Shown here one piece after another: positions 51,043-60,051 of a stretch of DNA of 64,000 nt. Source of the DNA: Variovorax atrisoli 110B (GTDB taxonomy: Bacteria > Pseudomonadota > Gammaproteobacteria > Burkholderiales > Burkholderiaceae_C); the NCBI RefSeq assembly GCF_000382045.1, contig NZ_KB907460.1:124001-188000 (forward strand), in the 5' to 3' direction. The notes under the pieces are model-generated. The model saw only the letters and a list, made by a program, of their open reading frames with translations, was not told where the DNA came from and did not search any database. A program made the translations under genes and the position numbers. The number at the start of each line of letters is the position of its first letter. Positions within the stretch are counted from its first letter, which is position 1.

Positions 51043-52683
51043 TCAGTGCGCGGCCGCTGCCGCTCTCGCGTCCTCTCTGATCAGATCGACGGCCTTCTCG
51101 GCCATCATCACGGCGGGTGCGTTGGTGTTGCCCGACACCAGCGTCGGCATCGCCGAGCAGTCGATCACGCGCAGCCCCGCCACGCCGTGCACGCGCAGGC
51201 GCGCATCGACCACGGCGAGAGCGTCGCTGCCCATGCGGCAGGTGCCGGTGGGGTGGAAGATGGTGGCGCCGTTGTTGCGGCAGAACTCCAGCAGGTTGGC
51301 GTCGCTCACCGCGCCCGGGCCGGGCTTCACCTCGCGCTTCACGTAGGGGCGCATCGCGGGCGAGTCGGCGATCGCGCGCGCGGCCTTCACGCCGGCCACG
51401 GTGGTCGCGCGGTCGAGTTCGGTAGAAAGATAGTTGGGCTGCATCTCGGGCGGCTCGGCCGCGTCGAGCGAGCGGATGCGCACGTGGCCGCGCGACTCGG
51501 GCCGCAGCTGGCACACCGACATCGTGAAGCCCGAGTACGGATGCACCTTGCCGCCCGCCATGTCGGCCGAGAGCGTGGCGACGTGGAACTGGATGTCGGG
51601 CGTGGCCGCCACCGGCCGGCCTTCGGCATCCTTCAGCGCGCGCATGAAGCAGCCGCCCTGGTTGATGCCCACTGCCAGCGGGCCGGTGCGGTGCAGCAGC
51701 CATTCGAGGCCCATGCCCATCTGTCCGAACCAGGAGTTGAGCTGGTCGTTGGTGGTGATCGGCTTGCTGCATTCGTAGCCCAGGCGGATCTGCAGGTGGT
51801 CCTGCAGGTTCTCGCCGACGCCGGGCAGCTCGTGCTGCACCGGAATGCCGAAGCGGTCGAGCAGCGCACGCGGACCGATGCCCGAGAGCTGCAGCAGCTG
51901 CGGCGACTGCAGCGAGCCGGCCGACAGCAGCACTTCGCCGCGGCAGCGCGCGGTCTTGAGCTCCCCGCCCTGGCGGTAGGTGACGCCGGCGGCGCGCGTG
52001 CCGTCGAACAGCAGCCGCTCGGCCATGGCCTCGGTCTCGATGCGCAGGTTGGGCCGCCGCTTCACCGCTGGCGTCAGGTAGGCCTTGGCGGTGCTGCAGC
52101 GCCAGCCCCTGTGCGTGGTCAGCTGGTAGTAGCCGGCGCCTTCCTGCTCGGCGCCGTTGAAGTCGTCGGTGCGCGGCACGCCGGTCTGTCCGGCGCCCTC
52201 GATGAAGGCTTCGATCAGCTCGTGCTTCGCCGTGATGTCCGACACCCTCAGCGGCCCCTCGCCGCCATGGAAGGCGTCGCCGCCGCGCTGGTTGCCTTCG
52301 GAGCGGATGAAGTAGGGCAGCACCTCGTCGTAGCTCCAGCCGGGGTTGCCGAGCGCGGCCCAGTGGTCGTAGTCCTCGCGTTGGCCGCGGATGTAGATCA
52401 GGCCGTTGATCGAACTGGAGCCGCCCAGCGTCTTTCCGCGCGGCCAGTAGATGCGCCGGCCGTTCATGTTCGGGTCGGGGTCGGTCTCGAAGCGCCAGTT
52501 GTAGGTGGGGCTCCACATCGTCTTGCCGTAGCCGATGGGCAGGTGGATCCACAGCGACCGGTCCGCCGGGCCGGCCTCGAGCAGCAGCACCCGCGTGGCC
52601 GGGTCTTCGCTGAGCCGGCCGGCGAGCACGCAGCCGGCGGAGCCCGCGCCGACGACGATGTAGTCGAACTCTTCTTCAGGCAT
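51043..52683 (-). CDS. GMC-family FAD oxidoreductase (choline-dehydrogenase-like)
   Basis: A 546-aa flavoprotein. The FAD-binding dinucleotide motif GAGSAG is at 12-17 (FDYIVVGAGSAGCVLAGRL). GMC signature 1 is seen in GGSSSINGLIYIRG near residue 90 and signature 2 in GSLQSPQLLQLSGIG. The active-site His is in IFHPTGTCRMG and the second His/Asn in the SGNTNAPAVMMAEKA end. It oxidises an alcohol or polyethylene-glycol-type substrate; the family cannot be narrowed to choline without genes for betaine synthesis nearby. It is in line with the MHS transporter. A palindromic operator candidate lies 71 bp upstream. Confidence 0.92.
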   Translation of the reverse strand: MPEEEFDYIVVGAGSAGCVLAGRLSEDPATRVLLLEAGPADRSLWIHLPIGYGKTMWSPTYNWRFETDPDPNMNGRRIYWPRGKTLGGSSSINGLIYIRGQREDYDHWAALGNPGWSYDEVLPYFIRSEGNQRGGDAFHGGEGPLRVSDITAKHELIEAFIEGAGQTGVPRTDDFNGAEQEGAGYYQLTTHRGWRCSTAKAYLTPAVKRRPNLRIETEAMAERLLFDGTRAAGVTYRQGGELKTARCRGEVLLSAGSLQSPQLLQLSGIGPRALLDRFGIPVQHELPGVGENLQDHLQIRLGYECSKPITTNDQLNSWFGQMGMGLEWLLHRTGPLAVGINQGGCFMRALKDAEGRPVAATPDIQFHVATLSADMAGGKVHPYSGFTMSVCQLRPESRGHVRIRSLDAAEPPEMQPNYLSTELDRATTVAGVKAARAIADSPAMRPYVKREVKPGPGAVSDANLLEFCRNNGATIFHPTGTCRMGSDALAVVDARLRVHGVAGLRVIDCSAMPTLVSGNTNAPAVMMAEKAVDLIREDARAAAAAH

Positions 52684-52753
52684 GCAATGGTCCCGGGGGA
52701 GGTTCTGGAAGGGCGAGCGCCCTCGTTCGAACCGATCCTAGGTCATTGATTTT

Positions 52754-52770
52754 CGGAACGCAATGTTCCG
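52754..52770. promoter_or_regulatory. IclR-type operator candidate upstream of the GMC gene
   Basis: CGGAAC (52754-52759), GCAAT, GTTCCG (52765-52770): a perfect 6-bp palindrome around 5 bases. It sits 71 bp upstream of the GMC start. The IclR gene at 54825 is the nearest candidate binding protein, though separated by the chemoreceptor gene. Confidence 0.45.
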
Positions 52771-52838
52771 TTTTTAACGTTTACCCGCATGTCGCACGTC
52801 GGTGGCCCGGGTGCGGACTACCTGGCGCTTGTGCCGTC

Positions 52839-54476
52839 TTACGCCGGACCGCTTTCGGCGGCGAGTCGAAGCGCCGGTTCCACGGCCCGCCGCGGACGCC
52901 CGCCCTGGCGCGGGTCGCCGACCCGAAAGGCCGAGACCGCATGCGCCAGCTGCTCGACCTGGAAGTTCATGCTCTGGGCAGCGGCCGCGCTCTGCTCGAC
53001 CAGCGCGACGTTCTGCTGCGTGGCCTGGTCCAGCTGCATCACCGCCGCGCTGACCTGCGCGACACCGGCGCTTTGCTCCGAGCTGGCCGTGCTGATCTCG
53101 CCGACGATGTTCGCGACCCGCCTGATGGAATCGACGACCTCCGCCATGGTGGCGCCCGCGCGGTCGACCAGCGCCGAGCCGGCCTCGACGCGATCGACGC
53201 TCGCGCCGATGAGGGCCTTGATCTCCTTCGCGGCATCGGCCGATCGGCCCGCAAGACTGCGCACTTCGGAGGCGACGACCGCGAAGCCCCGGCCCTTCTC
53301 CCCCGCGCGCGCGGCCTCCACGGCGGCGTTCAGCGCCAGGATGTTAGTCTGGAACGCGATGCCGTCGATCACGCCGATGATGTCGGCGATCCTCCTGCTG
53401 CTGTCGTTGATGCTCTTCATCGTCTCCACCACCTGGACGACGACCTCGCCGCCGCGCATCGCCACGCTGCTCGCGCTGTCGGCGAGCCTGTTCGCCTCGG
53501 TGGCGCTGGCGGCGTTGCGCCGGACCGCGGCGTTGAGCTTCTCCATGGATGCGGCGGTCTCCTGCAGTGAAGACGCTTCGGACTCCGTCCGGCGGGACAG
53601 GTCGTCGTTGCCCTGGGCGATCTCGGAGCTCGCGACGGCGATGTTGTCGGCGCAGGAGCGGACCTGGCCGATGAGCTTCGTCAGCTGCCGCTGCATGGCG
53701 ACCATGGATGCCAGCACGCTGCCCCGCGGCGCCTCGTGTGCGCCGTCGATTTCGCTCAGGTCGCCATCGGCGACCTTGTGGGCGGCCACGCTGAGCCTGG
53801 CCGGCTCGCCGCCGAGCGCGGAGAAAAGACGGCGCGAAATGAAGACGCCGAGCGCCACCGCGGCAATCACTGCGAAGGAGCTCAGGGCGAGCAGCAACTT
53901 CAGCTGCCGCGAATAAGCCTCCGCGGAAGCCTCGACACTCTTGTGCGAAATTTCCGAGTTGTAGTCGGCGTATTCGACCGAGGCGAGCAGGAGCTGCAGG
54001 AGCAACGGTCTGCACGCCGTGTTCATTCTTTCGATCGCCTCCTCGCGTTTTCCTGCGGCGGCGAGTTCGACGATCGAAAGGGCGACCGGAAGGTATTCTT
54101 TTTCTATCCTTTCCATCTTGTCGAAGATGGCCCGTTCACGGTCGGTGACGTCTTTGTCCGCGCCAAGCGCCTTCTTGAGCTCTTTCAAGGTGGATTGCAG
54201 TTTCTCGTTGCTGTCGACCGCCATCGCCTTGGCCCGGTCACGATCCGCGCCCGTGTGCACGAGCACCATCTCCCGCACGCCGATGGCCCGCCGGCTCGCT
54301 GCGATGCCGATCTCGGCGGTCAGCGCCTTTCGGTGCGCGATGCCGGTGACGTAGCTGGAGAACCGAAGATCGGCGGCATTCAGCGAACGCAGGGCCAGCA
54401 GGCTCACGAGCAGCACCAGCAGCGCGAGGATCGTGAAAGTCCCGGCGAGCAGTTTCCGGGTCGAAAGAGTTTTCAT
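52839..54476 (-). CDS. Methyl-accepting chemotaxis protein
   Basis: A 545-aa inner-membrane chemoreceptor. Hydrophobic helix 1 is at about 10-30 and helix 2 at about 190-215 (LLLALSSFAVIAAVALGVFI). Between them is a four-helix-bundle periplasmic sensor of about 160 residues (4HB_MCP-like). A HAMP segment follows. The cytoplasmic hairpin tip shows IIGVIDGIAFQTNILALNAA with EAARAGEKGRGFAVVASEVR, the highly conserved kinase-control region. The C-terminal end lacks a CheR-binding pentapeptide. The ligand may be linked to the neighbouring transporter and GMC genes, but this is a guess. Confidence 0.93.
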   Translation of the reverse strand: MKTLSTRKLLAGTFTILALLVLLVSLLALRSLNAADLRFSSYVTGIAHRKALTAEIGIAASRRAIGVREMVLVHTGADRDRAKAMAVDSNEKLQSTLKELKKALGADKDVTDRERAIFDKMERIEKEYLPVALSIVELAAAGKREEAIERMNTACRPLLLQLLLASVEYADYNSEISHKSVEASAEAYSRQLKLLLALSSFAVIAAVALGVFISRRLFSALGGEPARLSVAAHKVADGDLSEIDGAHEAPRGSVLASMVAMQRQLTKLIGQVRSCADNIAVASSEIAQGNDDLSRRTESEASSLQETAASMEKLNAAVRRNAASATEANRLADSASSVAMRGGEVVVQVVETMKSINDSSRRIADIIGVIDGIAFQTNILALNAAVEAARAGEKGRGFAVVASEVRSLAGRSADAAKEIKALIGASVDRVEAGSALVDRAGATMAEVVDSIRRVANIVGEISTASSEQSAGVAQVSAAVMQLDQATQQNVALVEQSAAAAQSMNFQVEQLAHAVSAFRVGDPRQGGRPRRAVEPALRLAAESGPA

Positions 54477-54824
54477 GGGTCCGGTATCAGGTTCAGGAAA
54501 AACAGGATCGGAATAAGCGAAAGCGCCGTTTGAATTTCCGCGCTTTGCGATGGCACCAATTCCGTGCTTTTCTTTTTCGGTCGGGAATGGCGGTTCTTGA
54601 GGCCGCCAGCCAATATTTTTTGATTACAAATTCTTCGGATTTGTTTGCAAATATTGCTCACGACCCCTTTTGGGTAATTCCGCAGCAAGGTCGCATTGCA
54701 TGGCAGGCAGGCGGAAACGAGGCCGCAGGAATGCGGGGGCCTGTCGGTGGAACAATCTCTTCGGCCGGGCCTGCTCCAAGGCCAGCCATTTCCGCACCGA
54801 CTTTCCTTCGCAAGGTTCATCCGC
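54477..54824. other. Divergent region between chemoreceptor and IclR gene
   Basis: These 348 bases hold no supported gene. They include an A/T-rich nested inverted repeat at 54611-54656 and should carry promoters for the minus-strand chemoreceptor and plus-strand IclR gene. AAGG lies before the IclR ATG. Confidence 0.5.
54611..54656. repeat. A/T-rich nested inverted repeat with UUCG-type loop
   Basis: Outer arms CAATATTT (54611-54618) and AAATATTG (54649-54656) are perfect. Inner arms ACAAAT (54626-54631) and ATTTGT (54639-54644) are perfect around a C-TTCG-G loop. The A/T content is striking against the GC-rich background. It may be an operator or a transcript structure. Confidence 0.5.
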
Positions 54825-55646
54825 ATGCCACGTTCCGCGCGCGCATCCGCCGCAGTGATTCCCACCGCAGCCCTCATTCAGGACGAAGCGGAGTCCGCCG
54901 GCCTCTCCGGTTCCTCCGCCGAGCGCAGCCTGCGCCTGCTGGCGCTGCTCGCCAGTGAAGGCCGGGCCCTCACGCTGGCCGACCTGGCCGCGCAGCTCGG
55001 CCTGCCCAAGGGCACGGCACACCGCATCTGCACCCAGCTGCTGGCCACCGGCTTCCTGGCCCGCGACGTCGACGAGCGCTCCTTCACCGTCGGCCCCGCG
55101 CTGCGGCGGCTGGCCTTCGACACGCTGAACCACGGCGTGGTGCGGGGGCTGCGGCACGAGGTGCTGTCGGCGCTGGTGCGCCAGGTCGGCGAGACCTGCA
55201 ACCTCACCACCCTCGACGGTGCGCAGGTGCTCTACCTCGACCGCGTCGAGGCGCAATGGCCGCTGCGCCTGACGCTCGACGTGGGCTCGCACGTGCCGCT
55301 GCACTGCACGGCCAGCGGCAAGCTGTTCCTGGCGCAGATGCCGGCCAAGGAGCGCGATGCGTTCATCGACGGGCTGCCGCTGGAGCGCATGACGCCCAAC
55401 ACCATCACCAAGGCCGCGGCGCTGCGCGCCGAATGCGAGGCGATCGCGACACAGGGCTACTCCTGCGACCGCGAGGAATTCATCGCCGGCCTCGTGGCCG
55501 TGGCCGTGCCGGTGCGCGATACGGCCGGCGCGGTGCGCGCCGCGCTGGCCGTGCATGCGCCCACGGCACGCATGTCGATGGACGACGCGCTCGGGCGCAT
55601 CGATGCGCTGAAGGCGGCGGCGCAGAGGATGGCCGGGCTGCTCTGA
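54825..55646 (+). CDS. IclR-family transcriptional regulator
   Basis: A 273-aa regulator. The N-terminal winged helix (about 28-95) has SSAERSLRLLALLASEGRAL and AQLGLPKGTAHRICTQLLA. The C-terminal IclR effector domain has TLDGAQVLYLDRVEAQWPL, HCTASGKLFLAQM and DREEFIAGLVAVAVPVRD. The start MPRSARASAAVIPT at 54825 suits the family; the longer upstream frame does not. It is divergent from the chemoreceptor. The adjacent GMC/MHS pair, with an IclR-type palindrome upstream, is a candidate target. Confidence 0.92.
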   Translation: MPRSARASAAVIPTAALIQDEAESAGLSGSSAERSLRLLALLASEGRALTLADLAAQLGLPKGTAHRICTQLLATGFLARDVDERSFTVGPALRRLAFDTLNHGVVRGLRHEVLSALVRQVGETCNLTTLDGAQVLYLDRVEAQWPLRLTLDVGSHVPLHCTASGKLFLAQMPAKERDAFIDGLPLERMTPNTITKAAALRAECEAIATQGYSCDREEFIAGLVAVAVPVRDTAGAVRAALAVHAPTARMSMDDALGRIDALKAAAQRMAGLL

Positions 55647-55729
55647 CTTCGGCTTCGTCAGCTTCGAGTGGGCGCGCAGCCGCAGAATCCGCCGCTCGCG
55701 ACCAGCGCAAGAGGAAGAAAGACGAACGC

Positions 55730-56944
55730 ATGCCCAACGCCGCCAAGACCATCCGAAGCTTCAACGCCGGGCGCGATCCCGAAAGGCTGGCGATGAAATA
55801 CGCCAACCTGCGCTCCAGCCCCTTCGTCTTCCTGCGCGGCACCTGCCACCTCTTCTACGACCGCCTGCCGGCCGGCGGGCTGTTCTCCAAGGCGCCGGCG
55901 GCATGGCTGTGCGGCGATGCGCACCTGGAGAACTTCGGCAGCTACAAGGGCGACAACCGGCTCGTCTACTTCGACCTCAACGATTTCGACGAAGCCGCGC
56001 TCGCGCCGGTGACATGGGAGCTGGTGCGCTTCCTGTCGAGCATCCTGGTGGCGGGCGAAGGCCTGTGCAAGAGCACCGCCGACGCGGACGCCCTGTGCAA
56101 GACCTTCCTCGACTCCTATGCGGGCGCGCTCGTGCTTGGCAAGGCCCGCTGGATCGAGCGCGACACCGCCGGCGGGCTCGTCAGGGACCTGCTCGACACC
56201 CTGAAGGCGCGCACCCGCCCCGCGTTCCTCGACCGGCGCAGCGACCGCAAGGGCCGCAGGCGCTCCATCCGCTGCGACGGCAGGCATGCGCTGCAGGCCA
56301 CCGAGGCGCAGCGCGAACGGGTCACCAGGCTCATCGACAACTTCGCCGCCTCGCAGCCCAACCCCGGCTTCTTCAGGGTGCTCGACGTGGCCCGCCGCAT
56401 CGCCGGCACCGGCAGCCTGGGCGTGGAGCGCTACATCGTGCTGATCGAAGGCAAGGGCTCGCCCGACGCCAATTTCCTGCTCGACCTGAAGCAGGCGCAG
56501 CCGTCCTCGCTCGTGCCGCACCTGAAGAAGACCAGGCAGCCCGAATGGCCGTCGGAAGCGCACCGCGTGGTCGGCCTGCAGCGCCGCATGCAGGCCGTGT
56601 CGATGGCCTTCCTGCACCCCATCGTCGGCCGCAAGTCGTCGTACGTGCTGCGCGGCCTCCAACCCAGCGAAGACCGCGTGATGCTCGACGTGAACCGCAC
56701 GCGCCTCGCCGACATCCGCGGCGTGATCGCCGAGATGGGCCAGCTCATGGCCTGGGCGCAACTGCGCAGCTCGGGCCGGCAGGGCTCCGCCATCGCGGAT
56801 GCGCTGATCGACTTCGGCGCTTCGGCGAAGTCATGGCGCGGGGACTTGCTGGATGCGGCGCATCAGTGTGCGGCGCAGGTGGTGGAGGACTGGGGGCTCT
56901 ATTGCGAGGCGTATGACGCGGGGCTGATGGCGCCGGCGGCCTGA
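55730..56944 (+). CDS. DUF2252 protein
   Basis: A 404-aa cytoplasmic protein with the DUF2252 signature: MKYANLRSSPFVFLRGTCHL followed by FYDRLP, AWLCGDAHLENFGSYKG, VYFDLNDFDEAALAPVTWEL, and later LGVERYIVLIEGKG. The GDxHxxNF and DFD elements resemble the catalytic and metal-binding motifs of aminoglycoside-phosphotransferase/kinase-like folds, so a phosphotransferase activity is plausible. The exact role is not known. GAGGAAG lies upstream of the ATG. It follows the IclR gene on the same strand by 83 bp. Confidence 0.88.
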   Translation: MPNAAKTIRSFNAGRDPERLAMKYANLRSSPFVFLRGTCHLFYDRLPAGGLFSKAPAAWLCGDAHLENFGSYKGDNRLVYFDLNDFDEAALAPVTWELVRFLSSILVAGEGLCKSTADADALCKTFLDSYAGALVLGKARWIERDTAGGLVRDLLDTLKARTRPAFLDRRSDRKGRRRSIRCDGRHALQATEAQRERVTRLIDNFAASQPNPGFFRVLDVARRIAGTGSLGVERYIVLIEGKGSPDANFLLDLKQAQPSSLVPHLKKTRQPEWPSEAHRVVGLQRRMQAVSMAFLHPIVGRKSSYVLRGLQPSEDRVMLDVNRTRLADIRGVIAEMGQLMAWAQLRSSGRQGSAIADALIDFGASAKSWRGDLLDAAHQCAAQVVEDWGLYCEAYDAGLMAPAA

Positions 56945-56986
56945 CAATGCTGGGGAATTCAACGAGCCCACATACCGGATCACATC

Positions 56987-57754
56987 ATGGCAAACGGCTT
57001 AAGCGCCACAGAAAAGAACTATCGGATTCGAAGTGAAGCTGATGGGGACGGCACCGTGTTGTGCTTCGATTCGGTGGAAGGATTGCCACACAAAATCATC
57101 GGTGATGAAGACGACAGCATGGATGATGTACTGATCGTTCTCGAGGGCCTGGAGGCGCCGAAGAGCCAGCCGACGTTGAAGGAGGGGACGGTTTACACGA
57201 TCTCCAAGGTCATAGGAGATGTGGAGGTCTATGTGGCGGGAATCTACTGCGTGGAGTTCCTCCTCGACAAGGATTCGCGCCAGCACTATGTAGCGTCGGT
57301 AGGGCGGTCCTATGTGCCGGTGGTCCAGATTCTCGATGCATGGACGGAATGCGTTCCTGTGAGTTGGCGAGCGCTCAATCCTTCTTACGGAACTTCCTGG
57401 ATCGACGCCTGCAGGGCCTTGTCCTCTCCTCGCGATTGGCGGCAGACGCTCGCTACAGACAATGTTGTGCTCGATGTACGAGGCTTGCGAACGCGTGACG
57501 AGTTCTATTGCTATATCGGGGAAGCGATTTTTGGCTATCGAGGTTATGCAGGCAGCTGCCTCGACGCATTCGACGAGGTACTGAAGTCCAACAATCCGGA
57601 GCGCATTTCTTTTCTGATTTCCGACGAGGCCGAGTTCGATGCGGTTCTGGAAAAGCTCACGGAACGTGCGGACTATGCCCACTTGTTCAAACAAATCCTC
57701 ATAGAGGCCGGGGCGTCCTTGAGGGTCGAGTCACGGTCTATCCAATCCAGCTGA
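56987..57754 (+). CDS. Barstar-domain protein with unknown N-terminal domain (orphan immunity candidate)
   Basis: A 255-aa protein. The C-terminal 90 residues or so look like a barstar (barnase inhibitor) fold: NVVLDVRGLRTRDEFYCYIG, then EAIFGYRGYAGSCLDAFDEV and RISFLISDEAEFDAVLEKL. The N-terminal 155 residues (MANGLSATEKNYRIRSEADG) have no recognised family. The gene is less GC-rich than its neighbours and carries many non-optimal codons, which suggests transfer. No ribonuclease toxin gene is beside it. The usual role of such proteins is to neutralise a secreted or contact-delivered nuclease. Its 3' end overlaps the convergent exporter gene by 17 bases. Confidence 0.72.
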   Translation: MANGLSATEKNYRIRSEADGDGTVLCFDSVEGLPHKIIGDEDDSMDDVLIVLEGLEAPKSQPTLKEGTVYTISKVIGDVEVYVAGIYCVEFLLDKDSRQHYVASVGRSYVPVVQILDAWTECVPVSWRALNPSYGTSWIDACRALSSPRDWRQTLATDNVVLDVRGLRTRDEFYCYIGEAIFGYRGYAGSCLDAFDEVLKSNNPERISFLISDEAEFDAVLEKLTERADYAHLFKQILIEAGASLRVESRSIQSS

Positions 57755-58535
57755 CCACCGACCGCGCCACGCTCATCGCCGCCAGCCCGATCAGCAGATT
57801 CAACACCAGCCGCCGGAACTGCTCCGGCGACACGCCCTTGAACGAGCGCTGCCCCCACCAGATGCCGGCGAGCATCGCAGGCGCCAGCCACAGCGCCCAC
57901 TTGAGCGTGTCCGGCCCCAGCAGGTTGCCCGAGGCATGCGCCGACGAGGGCATCAGTGCCGCGCTGATCAGCGACACCACGTCGCTGAAGAGCAGCAGTG
58001 CGATCAGCGTGGCGCGCAGCGCGGCGGGGGCCATCTTCGCTGTGCTCAGCAGCACCGCGACCGCGATGCCGCCGATGGCCGCGACGCCGTTGATGAAGCC
58101 CGAGGCCAGGCCGGCCGCGAGGCGCAGGCCGTGCGTGGGCTCCAGCGCGACGTGTGCGCCGCCGCGCAGCAGCAATGCGGCGGCCATCAGCAGCACGCCG
58201 ATCAGGAGGCGCAGCGGCGTCTCCGGCAGCCATGCGAGCAGCGCCACGCCGATGGGAATGCAGATCAGGTTGCCGAGCATCAGCCAGCCGAGCCATGGCA
58301 GGTCGACGTCGCGCGCGATGCCGCGCAGCTGGCTCAGGCTGGCGAGGATCTCCAGCATGAAGATGGCGGGCACCACGAGCGCGGGCGAGATCACCAGCGA
58401 CATGCCCGCGACGGTGATGGCGGAGAAGCCGAAGCCCGCGAAGCCGCGCACGATGCCGGCCGCGAACACCACGCAGAGGCTGTAGGCGAGCGTTGCCGGC
58501 GCCAGCGGCGGCACCAGCAGGTCGGCGGCCGTCAT
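57738..58535 (-). CDS. TauE/SafE-family sulphite/organosulphonate exporter
   Basis: A 265-aa inner-membrane protein with eight or so hydrophobic helices in two repeats. The family marks are FAAGIVRGFAGFGFSAITVA and, in the second repeat, GLASGFINGVAAIGGIAVAV. TauE/SafE proteins export sulphite or sulphoacetate-type anions during sulphonate catabolism. Its ATG overlaps the stop of the SauT-like ligase (ATGA), which ties it to that pathway. It is the last gene of the set read from 63439 downward. Confidence 0.9.
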   Translation of the reverse strand: MTAADLLVPPLAPATLAYSLCVVFAAGIVRGFAGFGFSAITVAGMSLVISPALVVPAIFMLEILASLSQLRGIARDVDLPWLGWLMLGNLICIPIGVALLAWLPETPLRLLIGVLLMAAALLLRGGAHVALEPTHGLRLAAGLASGFINGVAAIGGIAVAVLLSTAKMAPAALRATLIALLLFSDVVSLISAALMPSSAHASGNLLGPDTLKWALWLAPAMLAGIWWGQRSFKGVSPEQFRRLVLNLLIGLAAMSVARSVVSWIG

Positions 58536-60049
58536 GCCTGGAAGAGCGGCAGCAGCTTCAGGCGCTGCACCTTTCCCGAAGGGCCGCGCGGGAGGTCCTG
58601 CACGAAGCGGTAGTAGCCCGGGGCCTTGTAGCGGCCGAGCACGGTGGCGGCGAACTCGCGCAGCTCTTCCTCGCTGCAGGCGCTGCCTTCGCGCAGCACG
58701 ATGCACGCGCCGATCTCCTGGCCGTAGTGGCGGTCGGGCACGCCCACCGAGACGGCCTCGAGCACGGCGGGGTGCTTCAGCAGGGCCTCGTCGATCTCGC
58801 GCGGCGCGATGTTCTCGCCGCCCTTGATGATGAGTTCCTTGATGCGGCCGGTGACGAAGAAGAAGCCGTCCTCGTCGCGATGGCCCAGGTCGCCGGTGCG
58901 CAGCCAGCCGTCGGGCGTGAAGCTCGCGCGGGTGGCTTCCTCGTTCTTGTAGTAGCCCAGCATCACGTTGGGCCCGCGGATGACGAGTTCTCCCGTGGTG
59001 CCATCGGGCACGGCCGCAAGCTGCGCATCCACCACGCCGGCCATGCAGCCCGAGGCACGGCCCACCGAGCCGAGCTTGCGCGCGGCCGGGTCCATCGGAT
59101 TGGAGAACGATGGCGCCGCCGTCTCGGTGAGACCCATGGTCTCGACGATGCCGATGCCGAACATCTGCTCGAACGCGCGCAGGTGCTCCGGTGGCAGCGC
59201 GGCCGAGGCCGATCGGCAGAAGCGGATCGACAGCGTCTGCGCAAGCGGCGGCCTGGGGCCTTCGAGCAGGTACGAGATCATGGTGGGCACCACGTTGATC
59301 CAGCTGCATTGCGTCTGCGTAGCCTGCTCCCAGAAGCGGCCGGCCGAGAACTTCGGCGGCATCGCGAGGCTGCCGCCGTGCGCCAGCGGCGCGAGCATGG
59401 TCACGGTGAATGCGTTGATGTGATAGAGCGGCAGCACCGCCAGCACGCGGTCGGAAGGGCGCAGCTGGTGCTCGATGCTGATGGCATGCGCGTTGGCGGC
59501 CAGGTTGCGCTGCGTGAGCATCACGCCCTTGGGATTGCCGGTGGTGCCCGATGTGTACATCAGCAGCGCGACGGCGTCGGGCGAGGGCGGCGGCACGTCG
59601 TCGGCGGCTTCTTCCTCGCCGGGCAGCGCATCGCCCTCCGGGTCGACCACCATCAGCTTCACCGGCCGGTCGAAGGCTTCGACGATGCCGCGCACGCGCG
59701 ACTCCCATTCGGGCGCGACGCAGACCATGCGGCAGTCGGAGTGCGAGAGCACGTAGTGCATCTGCTCGGGCTGCGAGAGCAGGTTGACCGGGTTCACGCG
59801 GAATCCGCCGTGCATCGCTCCCAGGAGCAGCCGCAGCGTCTGCAGGCCATTGGGCATGACGACCGAGACGGTGTCGCCCGGCTGCATGCCGAGCCCGCGC
59901 AGCACCGCCGAGACGCGGCGGCATCCGCGCGCGAGATCGCCGCAGGTGATATGCCGTTCCGATTCCGTGGCGCGCGCGTACACCGCGTGCGGCTGCTCTT
60001 GTGCCTGCCGCTCGATCAGCGCATGCACGGTGGTCGCGGCCGCCGTCAT
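58532..60049 (-). CDS. sauT: AMP-forming acyl-CoA ligase, SauT (sulfoacetate-CoA ligase)-like
   Basis: A 505-aa adenylate-forming enzyme. The P-loop-like motif YTSGTTGNPKG is followed by the ANL-family motifs ETMGLTE, GWLRTGDLG and the C-terminal catalytic Lys region GPSGKVQRLKL. It activates a carboxylate to its CoA thioester with ATP. The start lies 2 bp after the stop of the SauS-like dehydrogenase, and its stop overlaps the TauE/SafE start. Beside an acylating aldehyde dehydrogenase and a sulphite exporter, sulfoacetate is the most coherent substrate, as in Cupriavidus necator sauRSTU. Other short carboxylates are possible. Confidence 0.7.
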   Translation of the reverse strand: MTAAATTVHALIERQAQEQPHAVYARATESERHITCGDLARGCRRVSAVLRGLGMQPGDTVSVVMPNGLQTLRLLLGAMHGGFRVNPVNLLSQPEQMHYVLSHSDCRMVCVAPEWESRVRGIVEAFDRPVKLMVVDPEGDALPGEEEAADDVPPPSPDAVALLMYTSGTTGNPKGVMLTQRNLAANAHAISIEHQLRPSDRVLAVLPLYHINAFTVTMLAPLAHGGSLAMPPKFSAGRFWEQATQTQCSWINVVPTMISYLLEGPRPPLAQTLSIRFCRSASAALPPEHLRAFEQMFGIGIVETMGLTETAAPSFSNPMDPAARKLGSVGRASGCMAGVVDAQLAAVPDGTTGELVIRGPNVMLGYYKNEEATRASFTPDGWLRTGDLGHRDEDGFFFVTGRIKELIIKGGENIAPREIDEALLKHPAVLEAVSVGVPDRHYGQEIGACIVLREGSACSEEELREFAATVLGRYKAPGYYRFVQDLPRGPSGKVQRLKLLPLFQA

Positions 60050-60051
60050 CT

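Noticed and set aside
51043..52683. Calling the GMC enzyme choline dehydrogenase (betA)
   Set aside because: No betaine-aldehyde dehydrogenase or BetI lies nearby, and GMC subfamilies cannot be told apart by eye, so only the family is called.
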